Shown here: in pieces, positions 1 to 10,287 of the stretch
How positions within the stretch are numbered: position 1 is the first letter of the stretch
How the letters are laid out: each line of letters starts with the position of its first letter
Assembly: GCA_002841375.1 (NCBI GenBank)
Contig: PGZO01000007.1
Location: forward strand, 1 to 64,000
DNA length: 64,000 nucleotides
Source of the DNA: Firmicutes bacterium HGW-Firmicutes-7
GTDB taxonomy: Bacteria; Bacillota; Clostridia; Lachnospirales; Vallitaleaceae
Reading direction: 5' to 3'
The notes under the pieces: generated by a model
Databases searched by the model: none
What the model saw: only the letters and a program-made list of their open reading frames with translations
What the model was told of the DNA's origin: nothing
Position numbers and translations under genes: made by a program

Positions 1-21
1 GAAATATATTCACCAACTAGA

Positions 22-246
22 ATGAAAATGAAACATGAAAGTTTCGACGTCACATATCAAGTTTATTTTCGTAGGAAAGTTCTACTTTCCTACGAAGCCG
101 TAAAAAGAGCTTTGAAAAATTATAATCTTTCATTACGCTATATAGTTAATTATATTGTTTATAATATTCCTAGTCAACATAAACAACAAATACCTTTGTT
201 CAAAAAATTATTAAGAAAGTTTATTGACAGTTGGAATCTACAATAG
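22..246 (+). CDS. Doubtful small hypothetical ORF
   Basis: An open frame of 74 codons with no recognisable domain and no convincing ribosome binding site before its ATG. It contains the perfect inverted repeat at 68-96, which would be an unusual thing to keep inside a coding sequence. It is lysine- and tyrosine-rich, as AT-rich noncoding DNA often is when translated. It ends 59 bases before the ROK regulator. It could be a leftover or simply chance, and no function can be offered. Confidence 0.2.
   Translation: MKMKHESFDVTYQVYFRRKVLLSYEAVKRALKNYNLSLRYIVNYIVYNIPSQHKQQIPLFKKLLRKFIDSWNLQ
68..96. repeat. Perfect 13-bp inverted repeat with 3-nt loop
   Basis: TTCGTAGGAAAGT, loop TCT, then ACTTTCCTACGAA. 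The arms match perfectly. There is no T-run on either side on either strand, so it is not a standard intrinsic terminator. It could be an operator or an mRNA hairpin about 210 bases upstream of the ROK regulator gene. Confidence 0.7.
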
Positions 247-305
247 TATACTTATTAAAACACTTTAATTAAGTTCTTTAATAAGCAAAGCAAAGGAGCG
301 TAGCT

Positions 306-1328
306 ATGGATAGCATTGGTGGTAATTCACTTGTAATAAAAGAAATAAATATAAATTATGTAAGAAACACGCTTAAGGAAAAAGAAACCGCAACTAAGCA
401 ACAAATAGCTAAAGCAACAGGCCTTAGTATTGTAACGGTCTCAACCGTCTTGCAGCTGTTAGTTAAAGAAAAGGAAGTATTTGAAACAGCATTAATTTCT
501 TCCAATGGTGGCAGACCTGCTAGAGAATTTAAATACAATTTTAACTATGCTTATGTTCTCACATTATTTCCTTATGAAATGAATGGAGATATTATCATTC
601 ACGCTGAAGTGCTTAATTTATCTGGTAATTTTGTTGATCAAATCAACTTAACTGTTGAACGAGTTGATTTAAATTCTTTTAAAAAAATCATTACACTCCT
701 ACTTAAACGCTATAAACAAATTAAATCTATTGGATTTGGCCTGCCTGCATTTGAGTCCAATGGGAAACTTATTTTCTCGGATTACAGTGAATTAACAGGT
801 ATTTCTATTACCCACCATTTTAATCAACTATTTGATTTGCCTGTTATTATGGAGAATGATGTTAATTGTGCCATACTAGGCTTTAATAAACGAAAAAACA
901 TTGCATTAAATGGCACCCTTATTTATTTGTACTTCCCTGACCAACACCCTCCTGGCGCTGGTATTTCTATTAATGGAGAAGTGTTTAAAGGAAAGGATAA
1001 TTTTGCCGGCGAGGTCGCTTCCATGCCTTTAGGCATAACTTGGGATAAAAATCTTTACGAATCCTTCGACGGCTTTTGTCATGCTGTGTCAAAATTAATC
1101 ATTGCTATTAGTAGCTTATTAAATCCCGGTTATATTGTCATAAATGGCAGTTTTTTAACGATGGAACATATACATGCTATTTCAGCAATCAGTAAAAAGG
1201 GGCTACCCCCAAATGTTGCGCCAAACATTTTGCTGTCAGATAACTTTACTGCTGATTATCAAATTGGTTTGTCAATGCAAACATTAATGCTATTAGAACC
1301 ACCTATTAAACTAACTACTAATTATTAA
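306..1328 (+). CDS. ROK-family transcriptional regulator (NagC/XylR type)
   Basis: A 340-residue protein with an N-terminal winged helix-turn-helix (about residues 28-70, including QQIAKATGLSIVTVSTVLQL) and the typical GGRPAREF linker into a ROK domain. The ROK part keeps the GFGLPA and ENDVNCA segments that mark the family. The N-terminal ATP-binding DxGGT loop and the zinc-binding cysteine cluster are not visible, so it is probably a sugar-responsive repressor rather than a kinase. The start is supported by AAAGGAG eight bases upstream. The MFS transporter 35 bases downstream is probably co-transcribed and may import the inducing sugar. The family call is secure; the ligand is unknown. Confidence 0.88.
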   Translation: MDSIGGNSLVIKEININYVRNTLKEKETATKQQIAKATGLSIVTVSTVLQLLVKEKEVFETALISSNGGRPAREFKYNFNYAYVLTLFPYEMNGDIIIHAEVLNLSGNFVDQINLTVERVDLNSFKKIITLLLKRYKQIKSIGFGLPAFESNGKLIFSDYSELTGISITHHFNQLFDLPVIMENDVNCAILGFNKRKNIALNGTLIYLYFPDQHPPGAGISINGEVFKGKDNFAGEVASMPLGITWDKNLYESFDGFCHAVSKLIIAISSLLNPGYIVINGSFLTMEHIHAISAISKKGLPPNVAPNILLSDNFTADYQIGLSMQTLMLLEPPIKLTTNY

Positions 1329-1363
1329 AATAAAAATCTTCTTTAGGGAAAGGTCGTGTATAT

Positions 1364-2572
1364 ATGGCAACATTGTTTTTATTAATCATCTATCTGGCTT
1401 TTATTAGTTTAGGATTACCCGATTCATTATTAGGCGTAACTTGGCCTTTAATGCGCTTAGATTTCAACGCATCCTTAGGTGCTGCGGGTTTCATTTCCAT
1501 GATTATATCTGGTGGGACGATCGTATCTAGCTTATTAAGTGGCACACTTTTACATAAGTTTGGAACAGGTAAAATGACTTTTGTTAGCGTTCTAATGACA
1601 GCAGGCGCTCTCCTTGGATTTTCACTGGCTCCCTCTTTTATTTGGCTACTTTTTTTAGCCATCCCTTTAGGCTTAGGTGCCGGAACGGTGGATGCTGGAT
1701 TAAATGCCTATGTTGCAGCTCATTATAAATCACATCATATGAGCTGGTTACATTGTTTTTGGGGTGTTGGCGCAATGACAGGACCCATTATCATGGCACA
1801 AAATATTGGACATCAAAGTTCTTGGAGAAATGGCTATCTTATCGTTTCAATGGTTCAATTTGCCTTAGTCATTTTGTTGTTTTTTGCTTTGCCTTTATGG
1901 GATAAAGTTTCCAAATTAACAAAATCAACTGCTCCAGCAGAAACAGAACCTTTTTACAACGGAACATTACCTAAAAAAGCAGACCATCCTTTAAAAATAA
2001 AGGGATTAAAAATTGCCCTTATTTCTTTTTTGTTTTACTGTGGAGCAGAAGCCACTATGGGCTTATGGGGGAGTAGCTTCCTTATCAATGTAAAAGGCCT
2101 AGATGTAGTGACGGCAGCAAAATGGGTATCCATGTTTTATGCTGGCATTACTGTAGGAAGACTAATCACCGGTTTTATCACAATGAAGGTTAGCAATAAA
2201 GTTTTAATTCGATCTGGAGAAATCGTTCTATTGATAGGGGCACTCTTATTACTTCTTCCTCTACCTAATACCTTCTCACTAGTAGGATTTATCTTGGTTG
2301 GACTAGGTTGTGCACCTATCTTCCCATGTATGCTACACGAAACGCCAGAGCGCTTTGGAAAAGAAAATTCTCAAATGGTTATGGGCTTTCAAATGGCGGT
2401 AGCCTATACTGGTGGAACCTTTCTCCCCCCTATATTTGGCTGGATCGCATCAAGTACTACGATTGCAATTTTCCCGTTTTTCATTTTGGTATATGTTATA
2501 GCAATGCTTTTAAGTTCAGAGAAAGTTAATCTTAATATGAAAAATAGACATAAAGAAAAAGCTGTTTATTAG
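1364..2572 (+). CDS. MFS transporter, probably sugar-type
   Basis: A 402-residue, very hydrophobic protein with about twelve membrane segments and a hydrophilic central loop (about residues 185-215). The first half has glycine-rich helices ending in a short basic loop (LHKFGTGKM), as in the A-motif region of the major facilitator superfamily. It resembles the FucP/YbjJ-like branch. It follows the ROK regulator by 35 bases and is likely in the same transcript. The link to a sugar is inferred from the neighbour, not from substrate residues. An intrinsic terminator overlaps its last codons. Confidence 0.82.
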   Translation: MATLFLLIIYLAFISLGLPDSLLGVTWPLMRLDFNASLGAAGFISMIISGGTIVSSLLSGTLLHKFGTGKMTFVSVLMTAGALLGFSLAPSFIWLLFLAIPLGLGAGTVDAGLNAYVAAHYKSHHMSWLHCFWGVGAMTGPIIMAQNIGHQSSWRNGYLIVSMVQFALVILLFFALPLWDKVSKLTKSTAPAETEPFYNGTLPKKADHPLKIKGLKIALISFLFYCGAEATMGLWGSSFLINVKGLDVVTAAKWVSMFYAGITVGRLITGFITMKVSNKVLIRSGEIVLLIGALLLLLPLPNTFSLVGFILVGLGCAPIFPCMLHETPERFGKENSQMVMGFQMAVAYTGGTFLPPIFGWIASSTTIAIFPFFILVYVIAMLLSSEKVNLNMKNRHKEKAVY

Positions 2573-2593
2573 TTTCCTAATTAAACAGCTTTT
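2557..2593. terminator. Bidirectional intrinsic terminator
   Basis: AAAAGCTGTTTA pairs with TAAACAGCTTTT, giving A-runs and T-runs on both sides. It lies between the convergent MFS gene (+) and SEC-C gene (-), so it can stop transcription from both. The left arm lies inside the last codons of the MFS gene. Confidence 0.85.
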
Positions 2594-2601
2594 CTAATTA
2601 C

Positions 2602-3108
2602 CTACTTATCAATACAACATTTTTTATATTTTTTACCACTACCACACGGACATGGATCATTTCTACTGATCTTGTTATCGTTTTTTACAATACGTGTTTC
2701 ATTATACTCTTTCTTAATCGCTTTTCTTTTTTCAACAGAAAGTATACCGTCCCATTGCGGAAGTGTAAATAACCACTCAGCCTTGGCGTACAGCATGTTG
2801 TAGTATAGCTTCTCTAAATCAATAGAAAGTGTAACCAAACTTTTTTCTGTCAAGCTTTCAATATCTAAAGGCTTTGTAAGACTTGTGTTTATTCCATCTA
2901 GAAATCCAGTAAAGACTACTGCATCCATGTTGAATTTTTCTGCAAGCTCAGACAAAGTGCCTTCTATCGTTTCTCCTGCATTCTCTAAAATAACCTCATA
3001 ATTCTTTTGCTCTCTTGGGAAATAATCATCCCAAAATTTTTTGTCCTCTTCTTCAGTACGTGCTGCTTGGGCTAAATCTAGCCATTTTTTGTATATAGAC
3101 ATATTCAT
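2602..3108 (-). CDS. SEC-C motif protein
   Basis: A 168-residue soluble protein ending in a SEC-C zinc-binding motif ([16 protein letters not shown]), the same motif found at the C terminus of SecA. The N-terminal 140 residues are helical and acidic, with no domain I recognise. SEC-C motifs usually bind Zn and mediate contacts with other proteins or with the ribosome. The start is preceded by AAGGAA in the minus orientation. It is convergent with the MFS gene and divergent from the Fe-S protein. The motif is certain; the cellular role is not. Confidence 0.85.
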   Translation of the reverse strand: MNMSIYKKWLDLAQAARTEEEDKKFWDDYFPREQKNYEVILENAGETIEGTLSELAEKFNMDAVVFTGFLDGINTSLTKPLDIESLTEKSLVTLSIDLEKLYYNMLYAKAEWLFTLPQWDGILSVEKRKAIKKEYNETRIVKNDNKISRNDPCPCGSGKKYKKCCIDK

Positions 3109-3253
3109 ATTCCTTTCTACTAAACCAATTAATAACCAAATTTCTAATTTATTATACCATAAAGTGTATCAATTAGTCCTTATAATTTAACCTTTCTTTT
3201 TTTCGTATTTCTATGCTATGATAAGACTAATAATCGTTAAGGGAGGCATTTAA

Positions 3254-4504
3254 ATGTCACATATCGTTGCAAAATCTGCCTATAAAAGTCTTGAAGAACG
3301 AATCAATCGTTTGCCTCTTGGGGCTCCTCCGTCTCAAACACTTTATCAGATTCTTGGCTTATTATTCTCAGAAAAAGAGGCCAGCTTAGTTGCCCAACTA
3401 CCAATCAAACCTTTTACAATCAAAAAAGCATCTCAAATTTGGAATGTATCTTATAAAGAAGCACTTCAAGTTCTTGATACATTAGCAGGCCGTTGTATTT
3501 TATTAGATATGGAAATAGATGGGGATAAAAGATATCTCTTGCCACCTCCAATGGCTGGATTTTTAGAATTCTCTTTGATGCGCGTAAGAAATGACTTAGA
3601 TCAAACGCTACTTGCAGAGTTGTATCATCAATATCTTAATGTTGAAGAAGATTTTGTGAAAGAGTTGTTTTTCGGCACCGAAACTAGGCTAGGTCGAACC
3701 TTTGTCAACGAAAGTGTTCTTTCAACAGATCAAACTGTACAAATTCTTGATTTTGAAAAAGCTTCACACGTTATAGCCACCGCTTCACATATTGGCATTA
3801 GTATGTGTTATTGTAGACACAAAGCCGCACACATAGGTGAAAACTGTGACGCCCCAATGGACATCTGCATGACTTTTAATGGAACTGCGGACTCGTTAAT
3901 TCGCCATAGTTATGCGAACCGAGTTGAAGCCTCCGAATGTCTTGAACTTCTTCATAAAGCCTATGAGAGCAACTTAGTTCAATGTGGGGAAAATGTTAGA
4001 AACAATGTTTCATTTATATGCAATTGTTGCGGTTGCTGTTGCGAAGCCTTAGTAGCCGCCAAAAAATTCGGCAATCTCCATCCTGTAGAAACAACAAATT
4101 ATATTCCAAAAATCAACAACGAGGTTTGTATTAATTGCGGTAAATGTGAAAAGATTTGTCCTATCGAAGCGATAGGACAAAATGATGCTGGCGAACTGCC
4201 AATTATTAATAAGGATATTTGCCTGGGTTGCGGTGTCTGTGTTAGAGCTTGTCCCAAAAAAGCTATGTTTCTAGAAAGAAGAGATAAAAAGATTATTACA
4301 CCCGCAAATTCAGTTCATAGAACTGTAGTGATGGCAATTGAAAAGGGTATGCTTCAAGAGCTTATCTTTGATAATAAAGCGCTCTTAAGTCATCGCGCGA
4401 TGGCTGCAATTTTGTCAGCCATATTAAAACTATCTCCAGTCCAAAAGCTCATGGCAAGCCAACAAATGAAATCTGTTTATTTAGATAAGTTGTTAAGTAA
4501 ATAA
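3254..4504 (+). CDS. Fe-S protein with two C-terminal 4Fe-4S clusters
   Basis: A 416-residue protein. The C-terminal third carries two ferredoxin-type motifs, CINCGKCEKICP and CLGCGVCVRACP, each able to hold a 4Fe-4S cluster. Upstream is a further cysteine-rich block (CYCRHK, and FICNCCGCCCE) that may hold another metal centre. The N-terminal 100 residues look like a winged-helix region. Proteins of this layout are common in anaerobic Firmicutes and are usually annotated only as 4Fe-4S binding proteins. GGGAGG lies just before the start. It is a single gene with its own terminator at 4546. Redox role inferred; partner unknown. Confidence 0.85.
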   Translation: MSHIVAKSAYKSLEERINRLPLGAPPSQTLYQILGLLFSEKEASLVAQLPIKPFTIKKASQIWNVSYKEALQVLDTLAGRCILLDMEIDGDKRYLLPPPMAGFLEFSLMRVRNDLDQTLLAELYHQYLNVEEDFVKELFFGTETRLGRTFVNESVLSTDQTVQILDFEKASHVIATASHIGISMCYCRHKAAHIGENCDAPMDICMTFNGTADSLIRHSYANRVEASECLELLHKAYESNLVQCGENVRNNVSFICNCCGCCCEALVAAKKFGNLHPVETTNYIPKINNEVCINCGKCEKICPIEAIGQNDAGELPIINKDICLGCGVCVRACPKKAMFLERRDKKIITPANSVHRTVVMAIEKGMLQELIFDNKALLSHRAMAAILSAILKLSPVQKLMASQQMKSVYLDKLLSK

Positions 4505-4545
4505 CGTTCTTATGAATAGTACCAACTTACCCTTTACTACAAAAA

Positions 4546-4579
4546 AAGATTGCTTTGATCTACAGCAATCTTCTTTTTG
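4546..4579. terminator. Intrinsic terminator
   Basis: AAGATTGCT pairs with AGCAATCTT and is followed by CTTTTTG on the plus strand and by a T-run on the minus strand. It sits between the convergent Fe-S protein gene and chemoreceptor gene and probably serves both. Confidence 0.85.
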
Positions 4580-4596
4580 TTCTTTCATCTAAACGC

Positions 4597-6291
4597 TTAA
4601 ATCTTAAACTGTCTTATCTTTTCATTTAATATATTCGCGCTATTTCTTGTTTCCTGCGCATAGTTGACTACTTGGTTGGCTTTATTGACGATAGAATTTG
4701 ATTTTTCGGCTATATTTGTTGCACCTTCTGCTCCTTCATTTGCTGCTCCTGTAATTTCCTCAATCGCTTTTAGCATATGCTCAATTGAACCATGTAGATG
4801 CTTAGATGTTTCTGTGAAGCTACCCATTAAACCATTGATATAATCTGCATCCTCACTATACTGCTGACTAGTCTTAACAAGTATCTCATAATCCTTTATT
4901 ACTTGCTTATCTACGAATACTAGAACATTTCCAGAATCCTTTACAAGACCTTCTACCGACTCTACAACTTCCTTAACTACACCCTGAATTTTACCAACTG
5001 TATTTTTAGAATCCTCTGCTAGCTTTCTAATTTCATCTGCGACAACGGCAAAACCCTTTCCGGACTCCCCTGCACGAGCAGCCTCTATCGATGCATTTAA
5101 AGCCAAGAGATTCGTTTGTGCTGAAATAGCCAATATTGCATCTGTAAGTTGCCTTATCTGATCAATAGATTTTGCCTTTTCAATAGAAAGTTTTAGATTC
5201 TCATTCGTCTGTTCGTAAACAATGATAGCGCTCTTTTGAGATTCCACTGCTTTCACTTTAATATCTTCTGCTCGAAGTTTTATTTCTCTGGCTGTTTCCA
5301 TACCTCCGCTAGCTTTATTTGCAACGTCTTCAACTGCACTTTCTATATCATGTGAAGTGGCATTCATTTCTTGGGCACCCGCTGCTGTTTCTTCGGTGCC
5401 TGCTGCTAGTTCCTGGGTTGTTGCCGAAACCTCTTCAATATCTGCATGCAACTGATCTACTTCTCCAACTGTTTTTTGTATCGTATCTTCTATTTTATTT
5501 GTTTCATGAACAATACTCTTAATAATATCTCTTACAGAAAGCCTCATCTGCTCCACTGCTTTCGCAATGCCTCCGATTTCATCTTTCCGTTGTATGAACT
5601 TCTCCGAAACGGCTAACGTGAAATCACCTGATGCAATCACATTGATATCTGTCATTAATTTTTTTAACAAATTTGCAAATACATTTCCAGTCTGGATGGC
5701 ATAAACTGTTCCCAACAAAAGAAATATACCAGACACTATACTAATCTTCATAAGTGATGCATTTAAACTATTTTGTAGAGACTTATATTCCAGTCCAACA
5801 AACCACATACCTACTACTTCGCCACTATGATTCTTGATTGGCGTATAGAGTGTCTTATAGAGTTCACCATTTATCGTAGCTTCACCTTTATAATCCTCGC
5901 CCTTCACAATAACTTTTTCAATTACATCTGGATTTGCCTGAGTGCCAACAATTCGCTTTCCCTGATCGTCGACAATACTGGTCGTAATTCTAGTATCCTT
6001 TTGAAATACAGTAGACACAATTCCAATTTCTTCTTTAATGAGATCTACTACGTTAACATCATCATTTATAACTGTATCAGCCTTGAGCAACTTGTTCTCT
6101 TCCACTATCCATGGCCCTGGATATTTGGCTTCCAACAAAGCTAATCCAAGACGGCTACTACTGTATAGCTTATCCTCAACATTTGTTTCTATTAAATCAG
6201 AAACACTAGAATACGTAATGTATCCAGAGAATCCCAAAATAACCGTTACCATGCTGCATATTGATACTGCTAATTTCCATTTTAGTTTCAT
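4597..6291 (-). CDS. Methyl-accepting chemotaxis protein
   Basis: A 564-residue transducer. A first membrane helix (about residues 7-30) is followed by an extracellular Cache-type sensor (about 35-175), a second membrane helix (about 180-200), a HAMP region, and a long helical signalling domain. The signalling hairpin tip contains the family-defining [20 protein letters not shown]. The first open-frame ATG (6351) is unlikely: AGGAGG lies eight bases before the ATG at 6291, and the protein then starts directly with the membrane anchor. It is divergent from an AraC-type response regulator across about 270 bases, so the two may share control. Ligand unknown. Confidence 0.93.
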   Translation of the reverse strand: MKLKWKLAVSICSMVTVILGFSGYITYSSVSDLIETNVEDKLYSSSRLGLALLEAKYPGPWIVEENKLLKADTVINDDVNVVDLIKEEIGIVSTVFQKDTRITTSIVDDQGKRIVGTQANPDVIEKVIVKGEDYKGEATINGELYKTLYTPIKNHSGEVVGMWFVGLEYKSLQNSLNASLMKISIVSGIFLLLGTVYAIQTGNVFANLLKKLMTDINVIASGDFTLAVSEKFIQRKDEIGGIAKAVEQMRLSVRDIIKSIVHETNKIEDTIQKTVGEVDQLHADIEEVSATTQELAAGTEETAAGAQEMNATSHDIESAVEDVANKASGGMETAREIKLRAEDIKVKAVESQKSAIIVYEQTNENLKLSIEKAKSIDQIRQLTDAILAISAQTNLLALNASIEAARAGESGKGFAVVADEIRKLAEDSKNTVGKIQGVVKEVVESVEGLVKDSGNVLVFVDKQVIKDYEILVKTSQQYSEDADYINGLMGSFTETSKHLHGSIEHMLKAIEEITGAANEGAEGATNIAEKSNSIVNKANQVVNYAQETRNSANILNEKIRQFKI

Positions 6292-6561
6292 AAAAAAACC
6301 TCCTATAGTATTCATTTTTATTTCTAAATACTCTTCTATTTTTATATGCATTGAAGGTTTTTCAACATCTTCAAAAGCACTTTCGTCTACTCTTTAAAAT
6401 CTAGTCCCACCCTGCTTTTCCTTTATATATTTATATTGTATACTTATTAGAAATTTTTTTAACCTAAAATAAGTCTCATTTCACCATAAAAAGTGCTACT
6501 CTTTTTCGACAAAATAGCCGATATTATTTATATAAATAACTTTACAAGTGAGGTGTTTCGT

Positions 6562-7647
6562 ATGTATAATGCCTTGATTGTCGATGATGACAAAGCCGTT
6601 CATTATATTTTAAAAAGATCAGAGCTTTTTCGAAAAAATGGCTTTATAATTACCGGAAAAGCCGCAAACGGTAAAGAAGCGCTTGAAAAAATAAATGAAT
6701 CCCATTATGATATTGTTCTAGTTGATATAAAAATGCCTAAAATTAATGGAATTCAATTTATTCAAGAATTACGAAACGTTGGAAATGAAATTTGCATTGT
6801 AATTATTAGCGGTTCCGATGACTTTACGTATACAAGACAAGCAATCAAACTTGGTGCTTTTGACTATTTACTAAAGCCGATAGCAAATAATATCCTAGAC
6901 GAATTGTTAACTAATGCAAGTTCATATCTTCATTCAAAGAAAATAAATAAAAATATTGAAAAGAATGCCTCCTCAAAACTTGCAGAGAGCCTAATGATTC
7001 CTTATTCAAAACAAGAAGAACTACAGCTATATCAGTTAATTATCCGTAATCCACCTAGTTGTGTTGCTTACGCGCAGGATATTACAAAAAGACTATTTGA
7101 TTTCTATAATCGAGATGCTTTTAAACTATCCATTGTACTTGATAATAGCTTAATAAACCTTATGCAAATGTTGGTTTCTGAAATGCCATGGCTAGCAAAC
7201 TTACAGCTTCTGGATCAGACTGTTCATCTTCAGCAGTTTGACAATATATACCTACTAGAAGATGCCTATATTAATCAAATAGAATTATTTTCCCAACAAA
7301 TACTAAAACTTCATTTATTTGATTCTAACTCCGTTGTTAAATTGCTTTGCGAGTATATCACGAGTAATATCGATCGAAAAATAACACTAGAAACTGCAGC
7401 AGAAGCTTTAAACTACAGCAAAAAATACTTGGGCAAACTTTTCAAGGAATGCACTGGTGAAAATATTGTTGATTATATAACTAAAGTTAAAATGGAAAGA
7501 GCAAAGAAATTAGTACGCTCAGGCAAATATAAGAATTACGAGGTTACAGACATACTTGGATACAAAAACCCCGACTACTTTACGAAGCTTTTTAAAGCGC
7601 ATTACGGTTATACTCCTTTAGAATACAGAAAGTCTACTGCTATTTAA
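6562..7647 (+). CDS. Response regulator with AraC-type DNA-binding domain (YesN-like)
   Basis: A 361-residue protein. Residues 1-120 are a receiver domain: acidic pair DDD near the start, phospho-acceptor Asp in LVDIKMPKING, conserved Ser in IISG, and Lys in LLKPI. A middle linker of about 120 residues is followed by two helix-turn-helix motifs of the AraC/XylS family (about 255-358). The end VTDILGYKNPDYFTKLFKAH is the family signature. The start at 6562 is chosen over an upstream in-frame ATG because the receiver begins there and GAGGTG precedes it. No histidine kinase is adjacent; the divergent chemoreceptor is the only nearby signalling gene. Confidence 0.9.
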   Translation: MYNALIVDDDKAVHYILKRSELFRKNGFIITGKAANGKEALEKINESHYDIVLVDIKMPKINGIQFIQELRNVGNEICIVIISGSDDFTYTRQAIKLGAFDYLLKPIANNILDELLTNASSYLHSKKINKNIEKNASSKLAESLMIPYSKQEELQLYQLIIRNPPSCVAYAQDITKRLFDFYNRDAFKLSIVLDNSLINLMQMLVSEMPWLANLQLLDQTVHLQQFDNIYLLEDAYINQIELFSQQILKLHLFDSNSVVKLLCEYITSNIDRKITLETAAEALNYSKKYLGKLFKECTGENIVDYITKVKMERAKKLVRSGKYKNYEVTDILGYKNPDYFTKLFKAHYGYTPLEYRKSTAI

Positions 7648-7717
7648 TTGGGTTGCTTACGATTGACTCCATAGGTAAACGCAAATACTGCAACACATAC
7701 GCTAATTAATGCTTTGG

Positions 7718-8638
7718 CTAATCCTGAAACCGCATATAATGTGTTTTATCAAAGGTCCATTCTGGTGTAACCAATGTATCGAACTCAATGGAGTACCAAG
7801 GGCTAAGGTGCTCATCGGTAGGATTGATTAGGATATGCATATCTTGGGCTGGCATATAGCTTTGAGCCAATAAAAATAGCCTATTATTGGTCTCAGGGTT
7901 AATCACAACATCCACCACTATAACAGCATGTCCCGGACTGCCTCCTTTAATAAAGATGTCTCCTGCCTTCATTTGCTCTAAGCTTTCTACCTCAATCAAT
8001 TCTTTGGATAATGATAATGTCCCTGCATAAGCAAAAACAATATCCATATATTTTCGAAAGGTTTCATAGGAATCATCATAAGTGGTGCCTAAATACCAGT
8101 TTACTTCATTATTATCTACTGATATTCTATAGCCTTCTAACCACTTTATATACGCTGCCGTAAATCCATTTGTAAAGTTAAAATGGATTTTTTCATACTG
8201 CTCACTATGATATAGGTATTCGCCTCTTAATCTCATAATCGCATCAGCACATTGTTGTAAATCTCTATCTCCTGTATCCATATCAATAACAGATATATGA
8301 ACCTCTCTCGTCTTTTCTCTTCCATCAAAATGATAAACTTTTTCACCAAATGCTTTCAGCGGTAGCCTTTGCAAAAAGTAGCCAAAGCTTTCCTTTTCAT
8401 AACTTATTCTTTCATAACCTTCTGGTGGATTAAACCTTTCCATAATCGTTGTTCCATCACTTGAAATAAAATCAAGTTGACTAATATCCTCCGACTCTTC
8501 AACTTTTTCATCCTTTGTGATCGGTTGATTAACCTTTGTGTTTCTAACTTCTTCAATAGTTTTATTGCAGCCCATTAAAATAGTTAGTATTAACGCTAGT
8601 ATTAGAGCTAGCGGTATGTTTATATCCGTACTTTTCAT
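7718..8638 (-). CDS. DUF4846-family lipoprotein
   Basis: A 306-residue exported protein. The N terminus is a lipoprotein signal peptide ending in the lipobox LMGC, so it should be anchored to the outer face of the membrane. The mature part has the features of the DUF4846 family, including the segment KAGDIFIKGGSPGHAVIVVD near residues 230-250. That segment resembles a peptidase-like or NlpC-like core, but I would not assign an enzyme activity. AGGAG precedes the start. It stands alone, divergent from an MFS transporter. Confidence 0.85.
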   Translation of the reverse strand: MKSTDINIPLALILALILTILMGCNKTIEEVRNTKVNQPITKDEKVEESEDISQLDFISSDGTTIMERFNPPEGYERISYEKESFGYFLQRLPLKAFGEKVYHFDGREKTREVHISVIDMDTGDRDLQQCADAIMRLRGEYLYHSEQYEKIHFNFTNGFTAAYIKWLEGYRISVDNNEVNWYLGTTYDDSYETFRKYMDIVFAYAGTLSLSKELIEVESLEQMKAGDIFIKGGSPGHAVIVVDVVINPETNNRLFLLAQSYMPAQDMHILINPTDEHLSPWYSIEFDTLVTPEWTFDKTHYMRFQD

Positions 8639-8858
8639 ATTTCCTACACCTCTCCTTATTTCTTGAATGACAATTTATTACTTATATTCTTCAATTATAA
8701 AGCTTATATAATCTAAATGATATGGGCTTCGCTCACATTCTATACTTTTATTATAAGCCTAAATTCACTTTAATTCCCTTTTATAAAGACAAGTAATTGA
8801 TTTTAGTATATAATGATTTATTAGAAAAAACAAATACAATAATAAAGGGTTTTTATAA

Positions 8859-10139
8859 ATGAATCTTTTTAAGAATTACTCCGGATTACCAAAAAGTGTT
8901 TATGTATTATTTGTCGCCCAAGTGATTAATCGATTTGGCGATTTTGTTATGCCATTTCTGACCTTGTTTTTAACAACGCATTTGGGTTTTAGCAACAAAT
9001 CCGCTGGCGCTGCAGTTATGGTAACCGTACTAGCTTCAATACCCGGTGCATTTACAGGCGGAAAAATTGCCGATCATTTCGGGCGTAAAAAAGCTTATAT
9101 GATTTTTCAAGGAACAGCAGGCGTTGCAATATTTCTATGTACGTTCACGCGAAATCCTTGGATCATTATTTCACTAATAGCCATATCATCTTTTTTTAAT
9201 GGGGGCGTCAGACCGATAATAACTGCCATTATGACGGATGTTTTGAAACCTGAGGAAAGAAAGCTGGGTTTTTCATTAACCTATTTAGGTATCAATATTG
9301 GGGTAGCCCTCGGTCCACTGCTTGCTGGTTTTTTGTTTAACCATTATTTATTTATGATTTTTATTGGGGATGCTATTACGACAGCTTTAGCTGTCTCTTT
9401 GGTCGGCTTACACATCAAAGAGACGCTACCTAGTCGTTTAGAGGATTCGCCTGTTATAGAAAAAATTGTTGGAAATACAGCCTTAGAAAATGCTGAAACG
9501 GGAAGTATTTTCTCTGTCTTGGGAAGAAGACCACAAGTTCTATTATTCTTAGTGTTTAATATTTTTTATAGTGCCACCTATGCCCAACATTCGTTTTCCA
9601 TGCCAATTATGATTAATCATGTTTTTGGTGACCGTGGTCCGACCTATTTTGGAACTTTGATGAGCGTCAATGCCATAACAGTCCTGGCTTTTACTATGAT
9701 TCTCGCCCACTTTACACATAAATGGCGCCCCCTATCTGGAATTGTCATAGGAGGCATTGCGTATATTGTTGGATTTGGCATGATTAGCTTTTCTCGAGTT
9801 TTGCCACTTTTTTGGATCTCCACCTTTATTTGGACACTGGGTGAGATTCTGGTTGTCACCAACTTTGGTGTATATATCTCTAATAACACCCCGCAAAATT
9901 TTAGAGCTCGAATTAGTGCCGTTACAAGTTTAAGTTGGGCTTTTGGTTCTATATTTGGGACATATTTTATAGGAATGTATATGGATGCGACAAGCGTGGA
10001 GGCTGTATGGCCATTTGTTTCTCTTATTGTAATGGTAGGGACCTTGGGCATGATCGGTATTCGTTGGTATGATGGGCGCCTTAGACCGATTAAAGAATGC
10101 CCTGAGATTTCTTCAATATTATGTGAAGAAATTGAATAA
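8859..10139 (+). CDS. MFS transporter, DHA1/MdtH-like efflux type
   Basis: A 426-residue protein with about twelve membrane helices. The loop after helix 2 holds a clear MFS A-motif (GGKIADHFGRKKAY), and helix 5 has a proline/glycine-rich antiporter-type stretch (GINIGVALGPLLAGF). Both fit drug:proton antiporters of the DHA1 group. AAAGGG lies a short way before the ATG. It is a single gene. The export role comes from the family; no substrate can be predicted. Confidence 0.85.
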   Translation: MNLFKNYSGLPKSVYVLFVAQVINRFGDFVMPFLTLFLTTHLGFSNKSAGAAVMVTVLASIPGAFTGGKIADHFGRKKAYMIFQGTAGVAIFLCTFTRNPWIIISLIAISSFFNGGVRPIITAIMTDVLKPEERKLGFSLTYLGINIGVALGPLLAGFLFNHYLFMIFIGDAITTALAVSLVGLHIKETLPSRLEDSPVIEKIVGNTALENAETGSIFSVLGRRPQVLLFLVFNIFYSATYAQHSFSMPIMINHVFGDRGPTYFGTLMSVNAITVLAFTMILAHFTHKWRPLSGIVIGGIAYIVGFGMISFSRVLPLFWISTFIWTLGEILVVTNFGVYISNNTPQNFRARISAVTSLSWAFGSIFGTYFIGMYMDATSVEAVWPFVSLIVMVGTLGMIGIRWYDGRLRPIKECPEISSILCEEIE

Positions 10140-10185
10140 TCAACTTTAATAGTATTCTTAACTATTTCTCCAATTGATTGTATTT

Positions 10186-10287
10186 TTACGGTTTTACTTC
10201 CTCCGCCAAAGCTGTTATATCAAATGGTATAAGTGAAACAGATAGCGCTAATAATAACGCCAATACTTTTCTAGTCATATTCTTCAT
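10186..10287 (-). CDS. 33-residue orphan signal-peptide ORF, probably a truncated exported protein
   Basis: A short frame with a strong GAGAGGAG ribosome binding site before its ATG. It encodes a textbook secretion signal: Met-Lys-Asn start, basic residues, a Leu/Ala-rich core, and an ALA-type cleavage site. Only five further residues follow before the stop. This is the front end of a secreted protein whose body is gone. It could also be a genuine tiny exported peptide. The downstream minus-strand sequence has no continuing frame that I recognise. Confidence 0.45.
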   Translation of the reverse strand: MKNMTRKVLALLLALSVSLIPFDITALAEEVKP

